Source: Apostichopus californicus (taxonomy: Eukaryota > Echinodermata > Holothuroidea > Aspidochirotida > Stichopodidae). Taken from it: DNA of 36,161 bases. Numbering within the stretch: position 1 is the stretch's first letter; each line of letters opens with the position of its first letter. The notes beneath the pieces are model-generated. The model saw only the letters and a program-made list of their open reading frames with translations, searched no databases and was not told where the DNA came from. The DNA is taken from the NCBI GenBank assembly GCA_020650975.1, contig JAIPMN010209335.1:1-36161 (forward strand), in the 5' to 3' direction. Of the stretch, positions 11,897-23,173 are shown piece after piece. The translations under genes and the position numbers were made by a program.

Positions 11897-12013
11897 CTTA
11901 TTTTGCGATGCACGCTCTAGTATTCTTATCGTCGATGCATGTTGCTTTTCATTGCCATTTTCATCAAAACACACTGTTTCCTTACATGTCTCTGTTATTG
12001 CATCCAAACTTTC
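11897..12013 (-). CDS. NACHT-tail ('SL') exon of gene A
   Basis: Acceptor cattttag, donor gtatgg, phase 0 to 0, 39 codons. The end reads NEKQHASTIRILERASQNK, matching the exon at 32171 (QERQHTSTLRLLEKASENT). Both resemble the last 30 residues of the full NACHT exon (SESKLQRRATLNLFQLATDK). So this is the C-terminal helix of the NACHT-associated region without the rest. It sits between an SGKW exon and an LRR1 exon, where a whole NACHT exon sits in the unit upstream. Confidence 0.75.
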
Positions 12014-12231
12014 CTAAAATGTCAAAAGATTCCAAGAACTAGTAAATATGTACAGTTTGTATAGGAAAGAATATATAAGACGTAAGAAGTATGTGTAGTA
12101 TGGATGGCAGTTAGTAAATGTTCAATAGTTGTAGAGGTAAACACATAAAGAATGCTATGCATTACCGTCTGAATCAGATCAATATAGTTAGGAACTGTAA
12201 AAATTCATTTAGCTAACGTGTTTGTACTTAC

Positions 12232-12293
12232 TTCAATTGACTTCCAGTGACCCGTGTTAAGATCGAGAATGGAAGAATTTGCTTGATCAAGAA
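12232..12293 (-). CDS. 'SGKW' exon, second cassette of gene A
   Basis: Acceptor tatttcag, donor gtaagt, phase 1 to 0. It encodes LDQANSSILDLNTGHWKSIE, a variant in which SGKW has become TGHW. It matches TDQEHGTLLDLYTGVWKT at 32524-32579, which occupies the same position before a NACHT-tail exon. Confidence 0.75.
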
Positions 12294-12601
12294 CTGAAAT
12301 AAAAGTGTATTACAGAATACTTAACATAGAAGCATTCAAATGTCAAATGAAAATAACAATAATGAGAGAAATGCAGTTTACTTGTCTCCATAATTATCGA
12401 CAGTCTTAGTTATTAAGTTTCAATTGTCCTAATAAGAATCGATTTTGTAGGAAAATTAATTCTCAAATGGGCTTCATTTGTGAGATACAGAATGCATACG
12501 GAAAATTACAGGCTTTAATTTCAGAGGTATGTCATTTAAAGTACGAGAACTGCGTGAAACACAATTAAGAAAAGAGAGAAATTGAACCAGTTTGAATCTA
12601 G

Positions 12602-12641
12602 ACTATGCAAGTTTTCCATTGATGATTAAACCTTGCATAGT
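12602..12641. repeat. small intronic inverted repeat
   Basis: actatgcaag (12602-12611) and its exact reverse complement cttgcatagt (12632-12641) flank a 20-nt spacer inside an intron of gene A. It could form a 10-bp hairpin. No function is suggested by context. Confidence 0.5.
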
Positions 12642-12904
12642 TAACGAGAATGGATAACGTCTTAGCGGAGAACATCTTAGCCAGCCTGCCTTCCTATGTT
12701 CTGATGAGTTAGTTTGGTCGGCTCTCTTTAGAGTCAGATGGGCTAAGCCTTCGCAATTACAGATGTTTGTCATGTAAAGACCACGTCCAATACCTTTAAA
12801 TCTTTTGCAGACCTTGTTTCTTGGCTACCTGATGACCTAAAAGTTGCCAATTTCCTCGTAATTACTAGCAGAACCAGATTAACACATCAGAAAGTTAACT
12901 TTAC

Positions 12905-12978
12905 CTAGCACATTTCGTTCATTGTAATCCATTGGAATGTCGACGTTGGAGCAATGCGGAGGGATCCCGTTTTGAAAA
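12905..12978 (-). CDS. LRR2 exon, second cassette of gene A
   Basis: Acceptor actacag, donor gtaaag, phase 2 to 1, 24 full codons: FQNGIPPHCSNVDIPMDYNE then RNVL. It is very close to the LRR2 exon of gene B at 32947 (FLNGISEECSNVSIP), which shows that the two genes share recent ancestry for this cassette. Confidence 0.8.
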
Positions 12979-13331
12979 CTGTAGTATATTGTAAAAAGAG
13001 CAACAGGCACGTTACCAACAGTTGTGGTAGAACTTTCTAGAGCCCATGCAAATTACTTCCAAAATTAATGTTAATGTTAATGTAAAAGACGTAGTTCTTT
13101 CTTATTTGTTACAGGCAGCATTTATCTCTATATTCAAATTAACAGATTACAGATTAAAACCTTTGAAAAAGACGGTTGATAGCACACGGCTACATAAAAT
13201 GTGACAATATGGTGACCGCCGGTTAATTATTTGATTATCACATAAATGGTATCACTTTCAGTACGTGATTCTTGTCACCAATAGTGCTGACCAAAACAAA
13301 CTTGTTTTTAATATACGACATCAATACTTAC

Positions 13332-13555
13332 ACAATTTTCTTGAGATTATTACTCTGAATTCCATAACGCATTATTCCTTCAATGTCGTCTTTCGTGTAA
13401 GTTTTGTCGGGTTTTTCAAGTAACCTTATCTTTTCAACAGTTTTCATGACTGGCAATGGAATCAATGAGCCAAAATCTCCGATGCATCTCAGTGTAATTT
13501 TATTTCCAAGAGCTTTCTCAAAGCATTCTATTAAATCTACTGATGCAAGAGTAAT
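13332..13555 (-). CDS. LRR1 exon, second cassette of gene A, directly after full NACHT
   Basis: Acceptor acatag, donor gtaagt, phase 0 to 2, 74 full codons. It begins ITLASVDLIECFEKALGNK and includes LIPLPVMKTVEKIRLLEK and IEGIMRYGIQSNNLKKI. The closest relative by length (224 nt) and sequence is the LRR1 exon at 33221-33444. It joins the NACHT exon in phase 0 with no stop. Confidence 0.8.
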
Positions 13556-14178
13556 CTATGTTGGACGGGATTTAAAAGAAAAATGTTGCAATTAAGAAAA
13601 TTGTGTGTAACAATGTCAAACTTGTCATCTATTTGTTTTAAAATATAGGAAATAAACTACTCGGCTTTGTACCTTTGATCTTTTACTGATGATTTGAAAT
13701 ATTTTTCTTCACAAACAGGTTACTAATGTCGATGATTTTGCAATGTTATTGTACCTATAGTTTCTTCGGTAAGTGATTGAAAGAAATATATTTTATAAAG
13801 TAATAACGATCAGCTAAGTTATATCAACGGCTTTATACAAATAAGTAACAGTGTGACGATATGGTAGTAAAATCAATTCGATATGCTTTCCATTTTTAAA
13901 ATTCTTAATACCTGTATCATGTTCGAGGCTCTAAAGTCTTGATAAAAAACCAGTAGCAATTTTTTTTGCGTTTCAAATCAACCCAGGATTAAATATTTTT
14001 CCAACCTAAGATTTTGTTACAATGTTAAAGCTATTAAAAACTCTTAAAAATCTTTTTTACCAGCACTGGAACATTAAAATGTACACAAAGAAGTCGTCTT
14101 AATCAAACCAATCGAAGGTCAAACACTTTTTATTCAAAACAAGTACAATCAATTATATGTGACTACTGCTGCACTTAC

Positions 14179-15638
14179 CCCTTTGTCTGTTGCCAACTGG
14201 AAAAGATTCAAGGTGGCACGTCGTTGTAGTTTTGATTCACTTTCTCTAAGGCTGATAACTTCACCACACAGCCTACTAATAATTTCATCAGGTATTGGGA
14301 CCTCTTCTTTGCACTCGAGGGTACATTGTGCTACAAGTTTGTAGATTTTTAATTTTTCATAGCAATCCATCAAATGCCTAATTAAGATCAGTCCGGAGGC
14401 AGGATCAATTCCACAGGCAAATCGGTACAGATATTGTAGGTCCATGGGATCAACATTCTTTAGGCTTAAAGCTAAGTTCGTCGTGCCTTCAGATACCAAC
14501 TTCGCTAAAAAAAATGCTGCATACCATTCGCAAAATACTTTGTGATAAAAGTGCACTGTAGTCCTGGTAGAGGCTGTTTCGTTGTTAATATCCGCGATTT
14601 CCTCTTCCACAAGAATACCGGTGGCTATGATATGATCATAGAATCGTGAGCCAAGACGTTTGCAAAGAATGTCTTTATCCCATTGAATCTGCTGATATTC
14701 TTTACTGACACCTTCAAATGCTATCTTACTCAGCTCAGTGTGTTCAAGCTCATACCTCACACGATACTTATTTCCATTTTTATTTTTTGTATGTTGATGA
14801 ATGCACTTTAATATGTAATCGAAAAGTTCGGTAAGAGAAGAAAATTTAGTGAATTTAGTGTCGTCTTTCGTCATATGAACGATCATCGCAAAAAATAGGG
14901 GTATGTTACAGATACTTTCTATAAAGGGGTTTAATTCTAAAGATTCTCTTAGCTTATCAACTTCTGATTCGTCATATTTCTTGAAAGTCTTTTTTATGTA
15001 TTGTTTTTGGGCTTCCTTGTTAAATCCTGTTAACTTAAATACGTTCGGAAGCAATGTAAGCAAGGCTTTTGGCAGATACCTGGTTGTTACAATAACATCC
15101 ATATCTTTTAAAATGTTCATGTTAATAGTTCGATAAATGACGTTCTTAGAGTCGTTGCTCCTGTCGGGATATTCATCGTAGCCATCAAATATTATTTTAA
15201 GAGACCTTGTGCCTTTTATGATCGTCTCCACGTCATCCGTTGATATTCTATGTTCTTTGGATAATAATAAAACTTTAATCGCTCTGAATATTGATGTTAC
15301 ATCTCCAAGTTGTCTTAGTCGAAGAAGAATCAATATATCTACTGATTCAAGTTCACCTTTGCACCATAAATACGCAATTTCTAATGCTAGAGTTGACTTG
15401 CCATATCCGGGAGCGCCTTCTAGAATACATATCTTTGATTTACCATCTCGGTTAACAATATAATCTTTGCTGGATTCTAATTTTTGCCACTTGCCCTTAA
15501 CTAACTCCTCGGCACCTCCTTCCACGAATAAATCATCTACATTGTAGTTCTTCTCAATGTAAGGTATAGGCTTAACAGTGGTGTAAAGAGCCTTGTAACT
15601 TGCCCGAAGTGTTTTCATAAATAATCGCTTCTTGAATG
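14179..15638 (-). CDS. full NACHT NTPase exon (NLR-type) of gene A
   Basis: One 1,460-nt exon of 486 full codons, phase 1 to 0, with acceptor cattccacag and donor gtaagt. Counting from its first Phe: NVDDLFVEGG at 31-41 is the pre-NACHT motif. Walker A GAPGYGKST is at 74-82 with Lys80. Walker B with the NACHT-type acidic set is IIFDGYDE (148-155), and the sensor-type VIVTTR is at 181-186. Winged-helix and superhelical regions follow, with NPFIESICNIPLFF at about 236-249 and a conserved CEWYAAFFLA motif further on. NACHT domains bind and hydrolyse ATP/GTP to drive oligomerisation of NLR immune sensors, and all visible catalytic motifs are intact. No CARD, Death or PYRIN domain precedes it. The upstream neighbour in phase is the acidic linker exon at 15855. 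The first in-frame ATG inside the exon (FKKRLFM) could start a shorter protein if this is a separate gene. Confidence 0.9.
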
Positions 15639-15854
15639 CTGTGGAATGTAAAAGATAGGTGAAGTGGTAATAAGCAAGACACTGTATTAATTGTTTTTTG
15701 CTGTTTAAGTTCTTCAACTAGTAGTCAATAATCATATCCACGCCAGTCATAGTGACATGTTCATTAACATTTATTGGCGGTGATTTGTATCGGTTTCAGC
15801 ATGCATGCAAACCCTGTTTATTTTGTAAACAATGAAGGGATGTGAATACCCTAC

Positions 15855-15882
15855 CTATTTTGTCATCGTTTTCGTTTTCGTC
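15855..15882 (-). CDS. acidic linker micro-exon before NACHT
   Basis: Acceptor atttaaag, donor gtaggg, 28 nt, phase 0 to 1, peptide DENENDDKI plus the first base of an Ala codon completed by the NACHT exon. Its phases bridge the phase 0 end of the SGKW exon (16295) and the phase 1 start of NACHT. That matches the role of the 52-nt exon at 18965 before the first NACHT remnant. It is very short and rests on splice consensus alone. Confidence 0.5.
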
Positions 15883-16294
15883 CTTTAAATAAAAGAAAAG
15901 GTAATTTTGCAAAAACCAAAACTGAAATACGAAAATAACATAAGGATACTTTTAACATTAACATGAATATTATATATTGTGTTTTACATCTTTATAATAA
16001 CTTACTCTTTACCGTCATGTAGTTCTCAGTAAAATATATTTGATTTTCCAAATTGTTATATTGCATGTGTTTACCTTTGTTTCAAACACGTAGAACTTTC
16101 AAATCAGCGAAAAGGATATAAGCACCAAAATTATTTCCAGTCCTCAAATCTTCGTAGGATATTACCATTAAACGCTCTAAATAATGATCCAAAATTATCA
16201 AGTTACGTTGAGCAAATGTTTAGTATGTTTTGCAGTACATCAACTCTGCATATTCATTTGATAAATTAATTAATACAACTTCCAACTGATTTAC

Positions 16295-16353
16295 CTCCCA
16301 TTTTCCAGACTGTAAGTTCAGATGGAATCGTTTGTTTTTGAATGAGCATAACA
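16295..16353 (-). CDS. 'SGKW' exon, first cassette of gene A
   Basis: Acceptor actatag, donor gtaaat, phase 1 to 0: LCSFKNKRFHLNLQSGKWE. It carries the full LNLxSGKW signature. Read through its donor, the frame runs on to a stop at 16220, giving an alternative C-terminus (VNQLEVVLINLSNEYAEL and a few more residues) and thus a possible end of a first, shorter receptor. Confidence 0.75.
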
Positions 16354-16967
16354 CTATAGAAGAAAATGAAAGAAATATGATTGTGTTGATTACGCCAATA
16401 ACCAAGTCGACGTAAGAAAATTAAATTTCCCTGCAAGAAAGCTATAACAGATATGAACCTTAGCTTTACATTTCTAGTACTGAAAAAGTGATTAATGCGA
16501 TTTGCTACTTTGATCTACCATTTCGTTATGTATTTAAGTATATTTGTGCCATGGAAAATGTCTGATATCTCCATTGTGAAGCCTGGACTCGTAGAGACTG
16601 AATCAACCATGTTAGCCTAACATTCTTAAACCTGTTCACAGTTGATGAGGTAGGTTTACTCCACTTTGCTTATGTAAGGATACCTTTTCAAATTGCATTC
16701 ACCATCATGCTATCAAAAAATCATGCTTAGACGAAAAAATTTAATTATCCTTTGTTGTTTTTTAAGCTTCCATGAACAAAAAGAAGTTAATACAATACTT
16801 TCAATTGTTTTGTTTTGATTTGTTCTTAAATCTATTTGGAAATATGATATATAAATTTGTAGATTATTCTTGAGGTTCAAGTGCTCAGTTAGCATTTCAA
16901 TACTTGCGAAATATATTTCATTATGCCACCAATAAAACAAACATTTATAAATGTCAATTATCTGTAC

Positions 16968-17050
16968 CTTGGAGCTTTGGAGTTCTTTTATGGAGTTCTA
17001 AAAACAACGTTGTGTCTTGTGGGAGGCACAGCAATGTATCAGAATGGAAC
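16968..17050 (-). CDS. LRR2 exon, first cassette of gene A
   Basis: Acceptor acttacag, donor gtacag, phase 2 to 1, 27 full codons, including LLCLPQDTTLFLELHKRTPK. It is the most diverged LRR2 copy. The assignment rests on position, length class and phase more than on sequence, although the Leu-rich pattern with a mid-exon Pro is kept. Confidence 0.6.
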
Positions 17051-17332
17051 CTGTAAGTGTTGATGAAGATGGGCATGGGTTATTTGTTGGATATAACATT
17101 TTCTATTGTTGGAAAACACCAACTGTTACCTTCCCTTTCTTAGCCCAAGAATAAAAGATATAATATGAACATCATTATTCCAATGCTTTAGGTCTTCAAC
17201 TACGGCCAAGAAGCCAATACGCGATGACGGCAGAGAGTAAGGCTATTCCCACGGACTTGTGATAGTTACACATACATACATTATATTTACTGGTGTAAAA
17301 GTCGTTTCAAATAGCAGTAAGATATCATTTAC

Positions 17333-17541
17333 CTAAGAGTTTCAAGTTTATTACACATTGCAACATAACGGAGAACCTTCAGTAGTTCTTCGTTCCTCAT
17401 GTCAATGTTTTCACATTCAATCAGTAGTTCCTCCAGGGTGTGAAAGACTGGTAGACGAAGGTCAGATGTCAGCACAACTTCATTGTTAGAATCGTCTACA
17501 AGGCTGAACGATTTTCTCAATTCTATCTCTGATATGGGGAT
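17333..17541 (-). CDS. LRR1 exon, first cassette of gene A
   Basis: Acceptor ccttag, donor gtaaat, phase 0 to 2, 69 full codons. It begins IPISEIELRKSFSLVDDSN and has LPVFHTLEELLIECENID then LLKVLRYVAMCNKLETL. It shows the same layout as the other LRR1 exons: an amphipathic start with SF, then LP..xTL..L, and a final RYVA.C..L.TL. It directly follows the ATPase-less NACHT exon. Confidence 0.8.
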
Positions 17542-17898
17542 CTAAGGGAGTAAATGAGAAGTGAACAATAGAACACCTATGTGAAGGTTACATAGCGGTC
17601 TAATAACTAAATAAATAATTTTATAACACATACATTTTAGAATGACTCGGTTGGTAAGACTTTAAACAAGTTTCTCTTCAACACAGCGTCTATAAAAAGA
17701 AGCGTTGATAAATTAACATGGACTGAACTAATACAATTGACTATAATATGGAAGGAAAATAGATGTAAAATGATATGTTTTCATCTTAATATCTCAATTT
17801 GATACCTCACTATCTAAATTGATACCTTTATACTTGTACCTTGTATTTCATATGCTATTTCTATTAGAAAATTAAACATAAACATGGAACGTCTTTAC

Positions 17899-18635
17899 CT
17901 TTCTAGAATTCGCGATTTTAAGCAATTGTAAATTACACCTCTCCAAAAACCCTGTTTTGTTGTTGGTAAACCAGATTGGCTTCGAAAGGAAGGTAGTTAT
18001 TTCATCATCAACTTTGCAAGGGTCCTCTGTATTTTCGATGAGACAAAGAATGCGAAATTGCTTATATCCATCGATACCTCCAATGTTTCGAGTAATGCTA
18101 TCTCCAGCCGTTTTGTTAATTCCACAGATAAAGAGGTACAAAGACGGAAAAGAAGAAAGCTCCAACAGATCTAAGTATCTGATCGCTAACTTATCCAAAG
18201 ATTTTTCATCATTAATTTTCTTTGCAAGGGAAGCCGCCATATGTTGAGCAGCGAACCATTGACAAACTAAACTATGACAAAAAGTGACATCATCTGAAAT
18301 ATCTAATTCATATGAATCCCGCTGTAAGATCCCGAATTGTAAATATCGTTCAGTAGCTTCCTTTCCAAGTGCATCGTCTAAATCCTTTTGGTGCATTGTT
18401 TCATGCTTGTTAATCAGACATTCGTATGCCAGTTTGTTAAATGCTGAGCTATTCCAGTCTGAAATAGACATCAAGCCTTCATCAAGAACCTCATGACGAC
18501 AGGATAGTATAATTTTGAAGAAGGCTGTCACTGTAGTGATTCCTTGGATTTCAAATTCTTTGTCAGTAAGTTTGTGGTACAAATTGAAAAGCTCAGGAAT
18601 ATTGACGATATCTTCCAGTACAGGGAATTCCTGAA
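17899..18635 (-). CDS. NACHT C-terminal half exon lacking the ATPase core
   Basis: 737 nt, 245 full codons, phase 1 to 0. The start QEFPVLEDIVNIPELFNLY aligns with NPFIESICNIPLFFAMIV of the full NACHT exon (about residue 236 onward). The two stay collinear through the superhelical part: VCQWFAAQHMAASLAKK against FCEWYAAFFLAKLV, then LYLFICGI against LYRFACGID. Everything N-terminal to that point is absent: Walker A, Walker B, the sensor motif and the FVEGG linker. The exon begins exactly at the splice acceptor and only 329 bp separate it from the next exon, so there is no room for a hidden P-loop exon. The product would keep the regulatory helical domain but could not bind nucleotide by the usual site. 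Confidence 0.8.
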
Positions 18636-18964
18636 CTGCAACAAATTAGTAAACAACAATAAGTTGATTCGACTGATTTAGGTCATATTGCACAATACCT
18701 TGTTCATAAGCATTCAATCATATTGTGTTTAACTGACGTTTATTTATTAATTGTAGGTATAATCTTCATTTGTATTCTATTAATTCTACTCAACAGTACA
18801 TGTAACCCCTTTCTTATTAAGTATCTACCTTAACTACAATATAGTGCTGATTGTTTGTTTCCTTGTGACCAGTCTTCAATAGTTAAAAGTCGATGTAGTG
18901 ATAGTGTTGTAATGATCTCAATGGCCGTTACATTTGCTTTTAAAAGCAATTAACCTACACTTAC

Positions 18965-19016
18965 CGTAATGATTGTTGTCCAGTTCCCCGTCTCTGTTTG
19001 AAATCATGGGTCCCAT
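18965..19016 (-). CDS. cytoplasmic linker exon 2 of gene A
   Basis: Acceptor tatcag, donor gtaagt, 52 nt, phase 0 to 1: MGPMISNRDGELDNNHY, completed by Val from the next exon. It links the juxtamembrane exon (20050) to the NACHT remnant in correct phase. The HYVQEF junction places a tyrosine in acidic and polar surroundings. No known signalling motif is evident. Confidence 0.55.
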
Positions 19017-20049
19017 CTGATAGGAAAATAGTCATGACAATGATTTTGGTGACATTTCTACTCGAGCAATATTACCTATTATTCGGTTGTCGGCATTAAC
19101 GTTTCCAAGAACGGACACTGACGCTGCTTCAAGATAGTCGACTTTTTTTTTTCTTTTAATAAAACAAGGAATGTATATCACTCATCTCTGTTTTGTTGAG
19201 TGCTTGAAATGACTTTAAAGGAAGACTTTAGTCAAAAAAAGTAATGGAATATTTTGTAGACCAACAAAACACACAGCTCCCAGTCCAGGTTGGATTTCTA
19301 TTACAGTTCTTTTTTTAAGAAATGACCTTTTAAGCAAGTATCGGTTATCAACTAAAGAGACTAGAAGAAAAGTTTAACACCCATTACGTTAGGTCAGTTC
19401 CTCAGGTGCAACACAAACTCAATGGAAAACATATATATGAGTTTTATGTGCTCAAATGACATGTTTAAAATAATTACAAATTTGGTATTGAATTTCACCG
19501 AAGGGTGCTGTCTTGTGCATATGATGTTAAATGAACATGCTTGGCTTGAGTTGTTAGAATTTATGGCTGGGGCAGCCTACATCGTAGAAAGAGAAAAATA
19601 GTCGTAAAGTAAATTTTAGGGTTACTGTTCTTGATATGGGCACATTTCATGAGGCTATTCGACTTCATAAGAGAAAATACTTTACCCCTATTGTTTTAAT
19701 AATATAAACTTCTTATAAAAACGCTTTCCATGAAATCTCAAAGCGCTTTTAAAATACCAAAAACGAAATTATGCTATATATTGTAGGTCTTCTAAGCATT
19801 TTTCGTTCATTTGCATGTGAAATTTAGCTTACTTATTTGCAACTTACTCTAGTGAGCATTAGTTTGAATTTTGTGTTTTGCTTTTAAAATAAGACACTAG
19901 AAAGGAAGATTACTAAGAAAGCTTTGTATCACGAGATAAAGATAAAAGGCGAAACAAATAAAAATAACACAATAACGCATGTACTTGACAGGATCCTCAA
20001 GATAACTACGGCGACTTAGGTGAAAGAAAGGTATTAAATTAGCAATTAC
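19017..20049. other. intron of gene A
   Basis: About 1 kb with no open frame or domain. I searched it for a P-loop exon that could complete the NACHT remnant and saw none. T-rich and A-rich runs occur near 19143-19155 and 19235-19240. Confidence 0.5.
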
Positions 20050-20093
20050 CTCTTCTTCGTCGTTCCTAGCAGGCGATGTTCTTTTTCGTTTAA
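20050..20093 (-). CDS. basic juxtamembrane exon of gene A
   Basis: Acceptor ttcaatag, donor gtaatt, 44 nt, phase 1 to 0: KRKRTSPARNDEEE, preceded by a Val shared with the transmembrane exon. A cluster of four basic residues right after a hydrophobic helix is the usual stop-transfer signal and places what follows in the cytosol. Confidence 0.7.
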
Positions 20094-20280
20094 CTATTGA
20101 ACCAGAGAAACAAAATTAAAAGAAACCGTGGAAACTTATATATAAATATATTATATATATATAACATATGTATCGCTTTAGTGATGTCGTCTGTTCCATT
20201 GTTTCTAACTTGACGTCAATACAACAGCACATCAATGAATGAAAGACAGTATAAGAACAAAAGACAGCGCAATAACTTAC

Positions 20281-20391
20281 CGATGAAACATGATACCCCG
20301 AAAACAATTAAAACAACAAATACCACTCCAAAACTGGTTAATGAGATCACGATAATATTGCTGCTAGCTTCGATTTTCAATTCGGGTTCTC
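20281..20391 (-). CDS. transmembrane exon of gene A (type I)
   Basis: Acceptor gtctacag, donor gtaagt, 36 full codons, phase 1 to 1. A short stalk (EPELKIEASS) is followed by a hydrophobic helix, NIIVISLTSFGVVFVVLIVF and GVSCFI. With the signal peptide at 24198 and the basic exon after it, the topology is Ig domains outside and NACHT/LRR modules inside. Confidence 0.85.
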
Positions 20392-20975
20392 CTGTAGACC
20401 AAGAAAAACAACAATTTTAATGATTTTAGTGTACCAAAATTTCCCTTTCAACTTCTTAGTAGTATAATGGGTTTGGTACATGTGAACTTGTGCTTGGCTG
20501 TGTTCTTGTCAAAGAAATGACTATAACGTACATCGGAGGCAGAAGAGGTTTATTCATTTTGAGGAGATGGTTTTGTGCTTATCGTTTGATTATATATGAA
20601 AGATGTTAATCATAATTCGGATGACTTATCTGTACAATCAGATCTGTTGTGTATACCCTCAAATTCCAACCACTTTGAAATGACTGAGGTTGAAACTTAT
20701 CGCATCTACTTTTTAGTTGATCCCACAGCACTTTTTACGAGAACATTCATTTTCCTGGTTTCATGAACGAAAATGATGTATTGCAACAATATTGAAGCTC
20801 AAGTTTTGTAGATTCATAGGAACAGTTTGCTTTGCAAGTTAGTGCTCCTTAATTGATCCTCTTATGCATGGTCTTTCTACGATTGATAGCATTTTATTTT
20901 GTTATTTTCGTTAGGAATTTTTTCACTTCATAATGACACTGTTCGGACTATAGTCAAACATATTTGTCGACTTAC

Positions 20976-21323
20976 CGGACGATGAAACGACGACTAAATC
21001 TACAGCAGTTGATAATGTTGGAAATAAATGAGCTCCTGGACCTATTGCTCGACATCCTATCAAAAACCTATCGTTTGTTGCTGGTTGAACCGTGTACTGA
21101 GTTGTGAGTATAATATCTGATGTGCTGCCATTTGAATGAATTACAAGCTCATAATGGCTAAAATGTATTCCTGATTTGCCGTCCAGTATTCTGAATTCCA
21201 TATCCACTGCTGGTCGGACACCTCTAATAGAACATGTCAGGCTACCAGACATATTTTTCGTCAAGAGGCAATATTGATAAACAAGGCAACCTTCAATCAC
21301 AGGAGAGGCAGGCACAGGAGGGA
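20976..21323 (-). CDS. membrane-proximal Ig-like (C2 type) exon of gene A
   Basis: 348 nt, 115 full codons, phase 1 to 1, acceptor cattgcag, donor gtaagt. Key residues: SLTCSIRG (B-strand Cys), RPAVDMEFRI (C strand, Trp replaced by Phe), and RFLIGCRAIGPG (F-strand Cys). A further Cys pair (GCLVYQYC) lies near the N-terminus. One NXS/T sequon (NGST) is visible mid-domain. The RPAVD motif repeats in the neighbouring Ig exon as RPAIDLSW, so these two C2 domains are related. Confidence 0.85.
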
Positions 21324-21738
21324 CTGCAATGTGAGAATGTACACTAGTTTTACAAAATATCGCATATAAATAGAACAGACGATTATTGAATACACCGGAC
21401 ATGTTATATATTTTTTCTTTGTACTGTCTTTGGTGAAGTGGAACAGAAATGAAAAACTACCATGACTGCTTACATACTTCTGAATGTGTAACATTAAACG
21501 TAACGAAAAGCGTAGTGGTTTAGCTTAAGTAGGACGTCGCAAAGATCATGGAATAAAGCACTGAGCAACGGGGGGGGGGGGTGTAATTGTCAAATTTACA
21601 CCCTATTCCACTGGTAAGATTCTATTACACGGAGGGGAGACCTACGTAACAGTGACAATGATTATTGCATTATTACTTCTTGAAGCGGTTGCTTAACGCT
21701 AGCTTCAAGTCCAATTCACGTGTAGAAAATGTACTTAC

Positions 21739-22386
21739 CATACACAGTAACGTTATAAATGCTAAATCCAAATAAGTTTTCGTCGTTATAGGAGCACATA
21801 TAGATACCCTCGTGGTGTATATCGATATCGGTGATAATCAATGACCCTTCTTCATCCAATGTGTACCCATTCGATAGATTTTGCAACCAAGCATTGTCGT
21901 CCGAAAATATACCGTATATAAGTGTTTTGTTGGCATCCTCGAAAGTTCGTTCCCAAACAACTATGTGAATGCTTTTCTTGAATCCACATTTTAATTTTGC
22001 CCCGCTGTGTCTTTCAAATTGCTTTTTAATGTGCTCAGCCCCTGGAATCACGAAGTTTACATCATGAACAAGAACTAATGTATCATTTTTCTCCAGAATT
22101 CCATGGATATTTTCTGCCTTACATTGAATGAGTTCCAGATTGAAGGCTTCGCCAAGAGGATTAACGAGAGTAGCCAAAGAGGAGTAGGTAGAAGATTTAT
22201 TTGTAACTGATTGCCTATATGTCAATTCTCTTTCATCAAGACTGGTTATTTTATGCCAAGACAGATCGATGGCTGGTCTTGACTTTGAGACTCTGCATGA
22301 TACGTTGTTTGGTCTTCTCCATGGGATGTAACAGATACTTTCACAACCACAGTAGTCCACACTTGGGCAAGGTTCCGAGGGTTTGA
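21739..22386 (-). CDS. two-domain Ig exon (C2 then V type) of gene A
   Basis: 648 nt, 215 full codons, phase 1 to 1, acceptor gctcatag, donor gtaagt. The first domain has VSCRVSKSRPAIDLSWHK and LELIQCKAENIHG, a C2-type Cys/Trp/Cys set, with an extra Cys-rich start (CPSVDYCGCESICY). The second has AKLKCGFKKSIHIVVWERTF and the classic V-type end SLIITDIDIHHEGIYMCSY. Several NXS/T sequons are present (NVS, NKS, NDT, NKT, NLS). Two Ig domains in a single exon is unusual for this gene, whose other Ig exons code one each. An intron between them was probably lost. Confidence 0.85.
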
Positions 22387-23173
22387 CTATGAGCAGAAAA
22401 TTAAACCCCAAAAAGGAACATTACTCAGCAGGTTAGGTTCATCGTCCAACATCATGAACACAATTTTTACATTCACGAATGCCATAGAAAAACAAATAGG
22501 CTATCTTAATAGTGTAATATATTGATGGTGACAGTAAGGTTGTTGGCGATGCCTGTAAAGATGGTAGTTAATTAGTGGTGATAAGGAGTGGGTGGGAATA
22601 GGGATGTGTTGTGAGTAAGAGGTCAAATGTGGCAACTAAGATACCTAGAATCTGGAGTATGATGATGACTACAATAAAATTTGAATCCGACGGCGCATTT
22701 TGCAGACAAATTTCCCAATTCGACCAATATTTGTACTATCACTCTCAAGTAGGGGTGGAATCCAGGGGCCTGCTGTCGGAACTTAGATCCCAGGGCTAAC
22801 AAACGCTTTCCAAAAGATATCAAAAATTGAGCGGCTAGTTAAAAGAGAAGGATGATATTGACCCGAGTGGTAACATCGTCATAGAAATCAGAATAAAATA
22901 TGCTCTTTTTATGTTTTGTCCTGTTATTCTTCTTCGTTTCTAGCAACTCATTGGTTCTCTGTGTGACCAAAATTCTCCATTGGGAGATCTAAAGATCGGC
23001 CATTTGATATGTTAAAACTTGCAATGCTCCTTATTCAATGTGACAAATCAAACTGAAGAGCAATGTTTGTAAATAATCCTGAAGCAAACGATGGTACCCC
23101 AAACATTGTTATCGTCGATAACAATTACTATTATCATTTAGATCAATGTAATATTTCATTCCATGCTACCTAC

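Noticed and set aside
14159-15463. Plus-strand open frames within 14.1-15.5 kb and 17.9-18.5 kb
   Set aside because: They are antisense shadows of the NACHT exons, which have clear motifs on the minus strand.
16220-16294. Read-through of the SGKW exon donor to a stop as the certain end of a first gene
   Set aside because: Possible, but the gtaaat donor and an in-phase linker exon leading to the NACHT exon make the spliced reading at least as likely; kept only as an alternative.
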